27,436 bases of DNA from a virus: IMG/VR virus record IMGVR_UViG_3300020404_001626, positions 1 through 27,436 of that record; one strand, written 5' to 3'. Shown piece by piece: positions 1 through 12,000 of the stretch (positions are counted from its first letter, which is position 1; every line of letters begins with the position of its first letter). A model generated the notes under the pieces. The model did not search any database. It was given only the letters and a program-made list of their open reading frames with translations, and was not told the origin of the DNA. Made by a program: the position numbers and the translations under genes.

Positions 1-3000
1 CCATATTTCTAAGAAATATTCTCTCTGTGCTAGTGTACAATCAAATGATTGATTATATCCAGGATTTAAAATTTTATTTCCTTGTTTTACAATTACATTA
101 TGACTATTAGGTAAAGCACTATACGGTGTTTTAGGAAGTGTGAATAACTTAGTACTTCCATCGCCTATAAATTCTGTTGTTTCAATTTTACTAAAGTTAT
201 CTATTCCTGTATAAACTGCAAAATTAATTATACTGTTGTCTGGTGGTGGACTACCAAATACAATCATTGCTTTTGGATCTTTGTTAGTACTATCACCGGT
301 TGATGTAAGCACACTTTCTACTGCTTTACCATTTACTGTTGCATAATAATCTAAGTTTGTATCGTAATGAACTTTAGTAACATATGCTAAAGTACTGCCG
401 TCACCTACAAATTCGCTTTGTTCTAATGAGTTTTTACCGTTACCACTAATTGATACAATATTAACTTCTTGGTTTGCGTTAGGTACAGTATTAAATGTTA
501 CTGTTTTCAATCTGTAATCTACTTTATATAAAGATTGTGCTAATATTACATCATTAAGTTTAACAATTAAGCCTTCTTTATTCTGTGGTTGAATACCAAA
601 TTCATATACTCCTGAAATACCATCTGATCTATAAGAGTTACTTGAAAGTAAACTGCCTCCTTCTTTAGGTCTATGGAATACTCTAATGTTTACTGCATCT
701 AATACTTGCCCTGGTACTTGTTCTTCAGGACCTTTTGATGTTGTTGGACTTATAAAGTCATCACCGTCAACAATAATTTCTTCTGGATTAATACCTCTTG
801 CTGTACTAAATGCTAAGTCGCCGCCTGTTAATACAGTATCATAAGATCTTGGATCAGGCAAAAATGCTCCGTCGGAAGTACTTTTTCTAAATACAAGTAT
901 ATCTCCTGGTCCTGTTGGAATATTTTCTTCGTCTAGGACAATTATACTGCTTCCTAAATCGCCAGCATCGTCATACAACGCAACACCAGTTTGACCTGCA
1001 CCAGTAACACTTTGCATAACTGCATTTGTATTAGTGACAGGATTAGCTGTTCCAAAATTAGGATCGTCTAATCTGACTCCGTTTTTATAAACATTATAAA
1101 CTGTGTTTGCTACTAACGGAGTAGCAAAATTTAATACCCGTGTACTATCGTCACCAATTTGGAAAATTTCATCCTCAAATGTAGTATCAAATGTATCATA
1201 GGTTGTTGTGAACCAACCATCTGAATCCCAACCAGTACCTGTACCAAAGTCAAAACTACTTACTTCAACTCCACCATAATCAATACCGTCTATTAACTGT
1301 GCAAGATCATTCCCGTACATACCAGTAGTTGGATTGTAATAAAGATTAATTCTATCTTGTGCTTGTAATAATTCTGGTGCTTTATTATATGTAATAGTAA
1401 TTGCTCTATTCACATTCAGTGCATTACTAAACACAATACGTCCGTAACTTCTTGTATATCCTTTTGAAGTATCAGTTACATTACTAAATGTATACTCACT
1501 ACGTAATGATTCTAATCCATCAACTGTTACAGTAATTTGTGTTGACACTAACTGCATTGGCCATTTTAAATTAAATATTTGCTGATCAACACCAGATGTA
1601 AATGTTTGCGTTTCATTAAGTGTTTGGAACAAGTATGTTCCGGTCACTCTATCAAATTTACATCTAATGTGTGCAGATCTTGCTTTACCTCTTCCTAAGA
1701 TAGGACTTAGTCTAGCAATAGATCCTGTGTCACCAAAAGATCCAACAACTTGTATAGTAGGTGCTGTGAGATATCCGCTACCTGCATTTGTAACTTTAAC
1801 ACTTGTTACTCTACCACCTGTACCAATAAATGCTTCTGCTGTGGCGCCAGAGCCTCCTCCGCCGCTAATAATAATCTTAGGAGCAACTTGGTAGCCTGAA
1901 CCTGAATCGGCAATACTAAATGACGTTACTTCAAAGCCTAAATTATCTAACCAATGTCTGCTAGGATAGTTTTGTAAATCTGAAACTCCAGGTATTACTT
2001 CATTTCCAATAACTTGTACACTTTGTGGTACAATCTTTCCTTCATCTTCATTGTAATAAGGAGCAAGATCAAAGTCAGTAATAACATTACTTGCAGGATC
2101 TACTTTTTCGTATGCACTTAGATATTCTCTAATCTTAGTTTTGTAAGGTTTCATTTCTGTAACATAATCTTGATAACTTGGAAGACTATCGTTTTGGAAT
2201 GTAACTTTTTGTGCTAGTTCACCAATATTGTGTTTTGCTTTAACAAAACTAGTTTTGAATACCCAATCAACATTAGGTTGTTCAGATAAAACATATCGTA
2301 TACTTGCAAAGAATAATTCGTTCCAGTATACTGCAAGGTTATCAATGAAAATATCAGATTTTAAAATTTCTAGTATTTTTCTAAATTCTGTATCTGGTTC
2401 TGTATCATAGAATATTTTATCAAAACTTGCACCGTCAAACGCACTATTACTTGCACTAGTATCGTACAAGCTGTTTTTAAATTCTATTGTTCCGTTTTCT
2501 CTACCTATAGTTTCGTAACTTAATGTGTAATCTTGTGTATCTAAGTTAGAAATCTTTCTAAGTAATAGCCAGCCGCCTGTGCCAACACTATTAATTTTAA
2601 CAATGTCACCAATTTGATCATCTAATGCATAAATTTGATAACTTGAATCTACAGTATAATTTATAAATGTAAATTTATTATAACCTGTTGCATACCAATC
2701 TCTATATTGCCAGTAAAGATTTATATCATAACTTTGTGTAAGTGTTCTTAAATATTCTGTACCATCGTATTCATACACACTCCACTTACCACTCACAGTT
2801 TCGTCACTTTTGACTAGAACTGCAAATTTTCTTACTGTAATTGTAACACGGTCTGTATAATCTCTACCACCGTTAACAATTTCTACAGATGAAATTTTAC
2901 CGTTAGCATCAAGTTCAAATTTTAATTCACATCCGCTACCTTCAGTATCTGCAATTTTGTATGTAGGAGTGTTAATGTATCCTTGTCCAGGATCATTTAC

Positions 3001-6000
3001 TATTACATTAATAATGACACCATTTTCAACTTCCAATGTTAACGAAGCTGGTTTAACTCTAGCAACACTTACAAATCTTAGTTCAGCATTACTATCACTT
3101 GTTGTATCATAAAGTCCTGTTGCTAAAGTAGGACTTGGGTCAAAACCAGTTAGTTTTGTTAAATCAAATTCATCAACAATTAAATGTTTGGCCAATGTAC
3201 CATTTGTTCTTTCAATAAATTGTTTACGTGCTTCTGTTCTGTTGACAAACCAACTCTGTCTCGGATCATTTAATGCACCATAACGACTCTTAATTGGTAA
3301 ACTAATATCCGGTACAGGTCTATCATTTTTATCAAAGCCAACTAAACTATCAAACCATTTTTGTTCAATTTCTCTGTTAGGTACACTTGTTTCTAAACCA
3401 TCACTTACTAATTGATATTGAATGTGTGTAGGTTGTTCTTGATTTTCAATAGTCCACCAATTGAAACTTATAGCTGTATCTGTATCTGATATAAACGGAC
3501 TACAATTAAATAATGCAAATCTATTATCACCTAACATTGCAACAAATCTATAACCCATTGATGCAGGATTTGCAATATATCGAGCTACATCAATTGCTGT
3601 TGTCACTCTGTTTTCTATTTCTGGTAATGTTGTTTTATTTGTTACCCAATAGTAATAATGAGTTTCAAATGTTTGTGATGCTTCGTCATACCTTCTTCTA
3701 GAACTGTAAACACTATCTCCGTACAGTGATGTTCCTGATATACCATTTTCTACACCATCAGGTGTAGCTGATTGAGTATCCCATTCACTTGGAAGTAATG
3801 TTGATTCAACCCATTCGTGAACTTGTACATTAGTTCCTGCAAACAATGTATTAAAGTTTGCTGTTGATTCTGATATATCACCTTGATGGTAATTAATAAA
3901 TCTAGCACTGTCAATATCCCACCACAACTTACCAATCCATTCATCGCTTGTGTAATCGAGTGTATCTGCTGTAATAATTGCATCTGTTGAATTATTATAT
4001 TTTGCTGGATCATAACTTGTTTTAAAAGATATTTCTTGTTCTGCTGGTCCTGCAATCTTTCCTTGTATAGGATCAATATAATCAAGATATGTGCGTAATC
4101 CGTTAGTTTTTTTGTTATACAAGTACACACCTTTAAACTTACTAGTATCTACTGGTATTATAGGTTGTCTTGTAATCAACCATGACGTTGTGTTCATTGG
4201 TTTTCTAAACTCTGCAACTAAGCCTTTATCAAGTATACTACTATTTGGTACTTGCTGTTTAGGTAATCCAATATAAACATGATTACTGTTTACAGCCATT
4301 CTGTTACCAAAGTCTTGCGTATCTAAATCATATGTAAAGTTTTGACTGTATAATAATGTGTTATTAACTGTTTCATATAAACTTACAACACCACTACCTT
4401 GATCTATCGTTTGGAATACTGTTGAATTATTATCGAAGGAAGTTTCAATTGGATTTATTTGTGATTTATTATCTAAAATATATCTTTCTACAGAAGTTAC
4501 ATCTGGAGTTTTTCTATCTCTATGTACATCAAAAGTAGCTTTTTCGATCATACTGCCGCCACGTGATGCAACTGCAAGTGTATTACCATCGAAATCAATC
4601 TTTGTACCAAATTGAATGTTTACTGATTTATCTATTGGACGTAATGTTTGATTGTAAACAAATGTATTTCCGTTTTGAACATAAATGTATACTGCTCCGC
4701 CGTTCTTTGATATATCACTATTTTGTGGTGCACCTACAGCAATCTTTTTACCATCATTAGATACTGCAATACTCAATCCAAAATCCTCAGTTTCATTAAA
4801 AGGTTCTAGTATTTGTGAGTATTCATAGTTTGATCCATTTTGTCTGTAAACTACAACTTTTCTATTTGCTATACTACTATCTAATCCTAATACTGTATCG
4901 CCTGATTCAATTTCGTAAACACTAGTATACATAGAATTAGAAATTAATACTTCGCCTTTTAAACTTACATCAAAATCAGATCCAAATGCTTCTAAATTTC
5001 TTTGCTCCAATGTACTTTCAACTAAAGAGAAGTTTGTATCATTAGGTACATATCCTAAAAGATCTAATCCATTACTTTGTGCAGTCCATTGACTTACATT
5101 AAACACACCTGGAACTAAGTTAGTGTTAGCTTTATAAATTGTTTCTCCAAATCTTACAAATTCACCTTCAAAATAAGTTGCTGAAACTCTAAAGTCTCCT
5201 CTGTAATTTTTCTGTACAGACAATGCCCAATCATCTTCAGCATTTTTATTAACGAAATAGATTCTACCTTGATTAGCTTCTGTGCCGTCGCCTTCAGCAT
5301 GAATATATAATTTGTAACTATTCAAATCTGGTTGTACAAATTTTAATTTTGTTCCTAGCTTACGATAGTTTGCACTATTAGGAACAGTATAATAATTAAT
5401 TAATTGATAGGTAACGCCTTTCATTTCATAAATTGCAAACGTACCTTGTTCTTCTAATGCTGTTTCATAACCTTCTGCTATTGCTGGTATATTGTATACC
5501 CTTTTCCAATCTAAGTTAATGCTAGACGGAGGATTAGCAACATCTGTAATACCTTCGATTGTGTTATCTGAATAAATCCAATATTCTAAATCTCTTAAAT
5601 AATTTGCTCCGCCAACTACTACAGGAATATTCACACCACTGTCAATAACTATAATGGGTCCTGAAATAGTATTTTCCATATGTGCAGAATTAATAGGTCC
5701 AATAGTTCTTGTAGCAGGTCCAAGACCTGGAACATTTTCAACAAATGTTGCATTTGAATTAACACCAAAATCTGATCCTACAGCCCAAGTACCATTTCTA
5801 TTTTTAATATAAATTTTTGCTGTAGAAAATGCTCTTTCAATAAAGGCAATCTCACCAGTTGATCCTGTTGTAGTGTCTGTAAGTATATCTCCTACATTTG
5901 GAATAAAAGGATCTCCGTTAAGATCAAAGTTTGTTAATCTAACTTCAACATAACCATTCCATATATCAGCAACTGTGTGTTCAGTATTATTAATATAAGT

Positions 6001-9000
6001 TGATGTCAATCCTATAGCTGAAGGATCTTGAACTAATCCGTTTACACGTATGGTGTTTAGCCAAAGTCTTGTTTTATCGCCTACTGTAATACTGCTTCCG
6101 TGAGCTAATGGTGTTCTAACCCACCACTTACTATCTAAGACTTCAATATTACTCTGTCCTTGGGTATGAGAAAGTATACTTATTTCACTTACTTTAGTTG
6201 GCTCAAGTACATTTTGTAACTGCTTAGTATCTAAAATATTACTAAAGAACGGATCATTAACTGTTTCGCCTTCAAGTGTAATATTTTGTATAACAAGATT
6301 TGCTTTTGTTTCTACTAAATTGTTTGACAAAAACGAACTTCCTACTCCTACGTGCCACCAACCTGTATGATAATCATCAGTAATTTGTAATGATTCTACA
6401 TAGTCACCAACTAGAATGCCGTCTGCATAAATTTTTCCTGTGCCTTGGAATGAGCCATTTACATCTTTAATATAAACAGTCATTTCATTTTCATTGTTGA
6501 CTTTTCTATATTGTATAACTGCTCTACAAGTGTCTGTCGTAATTTCTGTACCAGCATCAGGTACACTTAACGCACTTTGAATATGGATAATATGTTGCAC
6601 TTTATCAATAATAGTATGAGTGCCATTAATTAAAGATTCAGTTAATGTAGTGTCGCCATTAAATGGTAATACTCCAGCTGAAGCTGTTGTCGTGTATTTG
6701 TTCCATTTTAGAGTTAATTTATCTCCTGGCTTAGTTCCTTCAAACTGTTCTTTTTCAGCTCTAACTAAAATATGATCTGTTGATTCATCTGCACCTAATG
6801 TATAATCGCCTCTAACTATATACTCAATTTCTGGATAAGTTTGAGTAGCTGAATCATAATCGTTTTCTTTTGCTTGTTGGTTAGATGAATGATTACTGTA
6901 TACTTGTAATGCATCTGCTTCAATAACTCTATCTGCTTTCCATAACTGTTCAGAGTATAAAACAATATCCCCTACAGCATATGCTTCTCTTGGATTAAAG
7001 TCTCCTCTTAATCTACTTTTAACGTTTGAAGCATGCGGAGAACCAATTGCAAGATACTTGCCATCTGGGCTCATTGCAACACTTTGTCCAAAGCCTCCAT
7101 TTGAATCAAACAAGAATAATTGTTCGTCTATTTGTTGTAAAAATCCAAAGTCTGTATTATCGCTAGGTCTTTGAAAAATGTAAACGCTTCCGTTAAGGTC
7201 TTTAGGTGCAGTAATTGCAATACGATTGTTATTGCTTGATACACTAAACGCACTACCAAAATCTTTTTCTGTAGAGTCAAGCAATCCTGCCGAAGTATTA
7301 ACAATATTGTTTTTTAATTCAAATACTTTTCTATTTTGTAAAACTAACCATTTGCCGAGGTCATCATCATCAATCCAAAGCCTATTATTTAATATATCAG
7401 TGTTTATAAAACTATCATTTGCTTTAGCAAGTGTTGCTAACCTAGCAATTTTAAATTCAGTAATGTACCCGTTAGTATCAGCTGTATCATCTGTTGCTTC
7501 TACATCTTCGCCTTCAAGGCTTTCTAATGTTATAATATTTAAAGAAACACTGTCTACTTTATAATACCCGTCGGTAGCATCTGAAATATCATTGATTCCA
7601 ATAATATCACCTTTTGTATAATTTGGTGCTTTATTACATGTAATTGTAAATTTATTTGACTGGCTTGCAGTTACACCTGAGATTCTAAAATCTGTAGATT
7701 CTAATTTGTAAACTCCCCATGTTTGTTGACTTTTATCTGATGCTGTCCAAATATAACTGTTTGTTGCAATATTTGTTTGTTGTAGAATATCATCGTAAGT
7801 TAATAAAGACAAACTTACGTCTGATGGGTTAACAAATCCTGCTGTTTTTGTATAGCTATTTTCTTCATTAAAATATTTTGTCGGAAACGGTTTATGATTA
7901 TAATCTTTACTCTTAACATAGATATCATTTCGTGATAGTCTATAAATTAAACTAGTATCCTGTGGATTTATTTCATTAACTAATTCAACTTGTTGTGGTT
8001 CTTGTCTATATTTTGTTTCATCAAAAATAATATCAAATTGATCGTCACCTTCAGTTGCACCATAGCGTCCAACACGCACTGCCCATTCTTCAAAAAATTC
8101 TAGACTATCTTTATTAGCACTTCCTAGCTTATCAAACAATTTAGTAAGAACATTTTTAGTTCCTTTATCTTGTATAGCACCTTGGAAAAATTTATATTGA
8201 CTTACTTCGTCATTAATTATATTTTCAAGGTATTTACGTTTTTGATAACCTGTTGCATGTTGAGCTAACTTCTGTTGCTCTATATCAAAGTTATCACTAT
8301 CTAAATCATAAAAGTCTGCAAACTGTTTTGCTTTATAATCAAAGTTAGGTAACAACTGTTGTTCAGGCTTTTCAGTAAGTCTTAAAAACTTTTTATCTTG
8401 AAAAATATTAGATCCTGTAATTTTAGTTTTAGAAACATAAAAATATTGTTTATACTTAACTAATGCACCTATGTCATAATCTTGCCAAGCAACCCATTCT
8501 GTTGGTTTTGCATCGTCAAAAATAAATCCTGGAATATTATAGGATCCGTTCCATTCGTCTGAACGATATCCTTTTACTTTAATTCTTTCTTGTCTGTAAC
8601 CCTGAGCTCTATTATAAATTACATCTCCGAATACAGTTTTATTATCAATAATAATTGCATGTTCATGTTGTACTAATGGTAACTTAAGATGGAATATTCC
8701 ATCTTCAGTATTCTTAACAAATATACCAAAATCGTTTGTATTATCTCTCTCAGTTGTTGCAAAATCTGCAAGCAATCGTTTGCCGTCAGCTTTTAGTAAA
8801 CTATAATCGTAAAAGTTATCATATATATCGTCAATGACAGAATATTTCTGCACAAATGTAATTTGTCTTGCACTTGGACTTACTGTTAAAATTGTACCAG
8901 CTTCCCAATTTTGTGTAGTCCAGAATAAAAACTCTTTAGCACTTAGTCTCCAGTTTTCAATTTCTTCAATTTCTTTATTAAAATTTTCAAAACTAAAACC

Positions 9001-12000
9001 TACTGTAGTAAGGTACTTTTGATATCCCATCATAAGGTCAACAACATCTTGTTTTTCTCTAAACAATGTACCGTATGGAAGTTCTGCAAGTGATGCACTA
9101 AAGTTTGTAGAAATGTATGCTGATGCTCCGCCTTCTTCAGGAAGCTCTGCTAGTTTTTGAAAGTTGTCTTGGACAAATCCTTCACCTGATGTATGTGATA
9201 TTTTAACTCTATAATAGTTGTCAGACAATTCAACAATCTGTCCTGCTTCATAAGTCTTGCCTTCGCTCCAAGTTAAAAAGTTTTCACTTATCCCACCTAC
9301 ATTAATTACTTGATCGCTATTTTTTCTTCTAACAGGATAGTATTTAAATACAGGATTATCTTTATCATAACCTTTTACAATATAGCCTGATGGAGAAACT
9401 TCAATAATCATTCCGCTGTAAGAATATACTTGTGTAGGAACACTCTTAGTCAATTGTATTTTATAATTTTCTTCTGGAACAAAAACATTACCTTCGTTAG
9501 TTGGTGTTCTTGAATCTAAAATTAATCTAAATTTAGACTTTTGTGTGAAACCTCCAATTTTAGATCCTAACTTATTTTCAATAGATCTAATATTTGTTTT
9601 ATAATCACTAAATCTAACAGTATCATTATCTGCAAGGTAACCTTGTATGTAATTAACTATACCAGCAGTAAATACCCTAGTGTCTTCTGTAGCACTATTA
9701 GGAAATATTAATTGATTCAATTCAATACGCTTACTTGTGTCTTTGTAAACTAATTGATCTGCGCCATTACGTACAATCCTACTTCTATCAAATGCTAATC
9801 CAAAAAACTGAGCTGGTTGATTTAGTGCCCAAGATATCATTAAACTAAACGGATAGTGTGAACTTCGACGCCAAGCTGTTTCTACAGGTCCTTCATCACC
9901 AAATGCAAACTCATTACTATTTGTAGTAGGAACATTTCCTACAGCATATCCTGTCTCATTAGGGGCTAACAAATTACCTTCATCATCAACTGGAATATAT
10001 TTGTAAATATCTTCATTCTTAAATTTATTTTTATATGTAACTTTTGATCCTTCTGGACCTCTGACAATACCTTTACTAATATCTTCCCAAAGTAATAAGT
10101 TATTGCTTGTATAAGGTGATGCACCATACTCGCTATCAAACCAATCAGGCTTTTCTTTAAAACCTAATATTTCCCAAGGGTGACTATGTGGTCTATCTGT
10201 GTTATAAAAGTCTTTGTATATTGATCTCCAAAAACCTGTAAGTGCGTTATTGTTAGGGTCTCCTGCAGATGCATAGTTATATGTAAATCCGTTGCCAACT
10301 TTATAAACTTGGTTAGTCACATAATCAGGTGTTCCAACAGTTTCTAACCAACTGTTGAATTCTGAAATCATCGTTTTAGAAATTTGCTTTCTTGTAAATC
10401 CTGTGACTCTATTTTTACTAGGAATGTAATCAGCAATGTTTACAATGTTTTCATCGTATGGTAACTTAAGATTATTATAAATTCTTTTTTCAATATCTAA
10501 TAAAAGATTATCTCTAAAGTCTCCAAAACATCTCCACAAACTACCATCGTGTCCTTGCAACATTGGATAAGCATTTGGATATTCTTCGTGTAACTGACTG
10601 TCATTAGTAGCATGACTCATTTCACTGTTTGGCATATAAAATACTTTATTAGTACCTGCAAATACATGTGTATGCACTTCGCCGGCGCCGCCGTTTAGTG
10701 TATCTGCTTGCTTCGCTGATAATTCATCTGTATACAGTGGATAAAACCAACCAAGTTTGCCTTTATAAGACTTTGTTGTTTTTTCGTCTCTACCGTATAC
10801 TTTCCACGGACCTGTTACATCTGTTGGTTGTGTAATATAAGTATCGTCTAATATAATTTCTGGAGTAAACTTAGGATACAATCCTAACTTAGTAGGTGTT
10901 GGTGGCACCCAGCATCCATCTGTTGTAGAATATTCATAAACATCTAATATGTCGCCGCCTGTTGGAGGATTTAATAATGTTAAGAAACCATCTGTACTGA
11001 CTGTGTAATCTTTGTTGATTAATAATTGTTTTTCATTTAAGTATGCTAACACTGCTGTTTCAGATAATGTTGTATAGTCAATACCACGTGTCAAACTAAA
11101 AATAGTTTGCGATTGATCTTCAATTATATGTCTAACCTTAGTGTCTCCACCATGTGGAATCATATCACTAAAATAAAATGGATCTTTGTTTGTTAAGTTT
11201 TCATGTAGTTTTGATAAAATTCTATCTACATGTACTTTGTCGTATCCTTCAAACCCAAGTTCGTCTGCTGTTCTCAAAAATTCTCTTTTGAATTTAATAT
11301 AAGCAAATGCAGAATATTTCATAGCTTCAATACTATTGAAATCTTTATCTGTCAAATTATATAATGCAAGGTTAATTGGACCACTATGTTGTACAAATTT
11401 TAAACCATATTTTGATCCATTTCCTAAATCACGTAAATTACTGACTCCGGGAAATACTCCTTCGAAGCCTGTTACATTATCAACAATACTTTCAACATGA
11501 TCTAATACTTCACCTAAAGTAAATGTTGTTACATTTTCATTTTGAGGATTTTTTTCAAAGTTAACCGGAAATTCGTAAAATCCAACACCTGGTCTCTTTT
11601 TAGCACTAGACTTTGTTTTTAAAACTAATTTGTCGTCTTTAGTTAATTCTTCATTGAATGTTACATATGCATAATTGTTAATTCTGTTAATAACATAATC
11701 AACATTCTCACGCTTGCGAACACTGTTTACGTAAGCCTTAATTTCTAAGTCGTTTAAATCTCCACTGTTTACATAAACATCAACAATAAAATTATTTGTT
11801 CTAGCACCAACTGTTGTTTGTTTAACAACAGGCTGTGACGATTTTGTTGGAGCTTTGGTCCAACCTGATACATTTGTAAAAGAAGTTCTATTTGAATACT
11901 TTCTTAATAATGCAGTGTCAGTGCTTTTTGTTATTACATCTGCTATGTCGTCATATTGATAAGTGTCTAATAATAAATTAAAATCAAAAACAATGTCACC

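Noticed and set aside
3750-4130. A 126-codon minus-strand frame, rich in Gln/Leu/Ile
   Set aside because: It lies wholly inside the giant gene in another frame; composition is typical of an out-of-frame reading of AT-rich DNA and there is no ribosome site.
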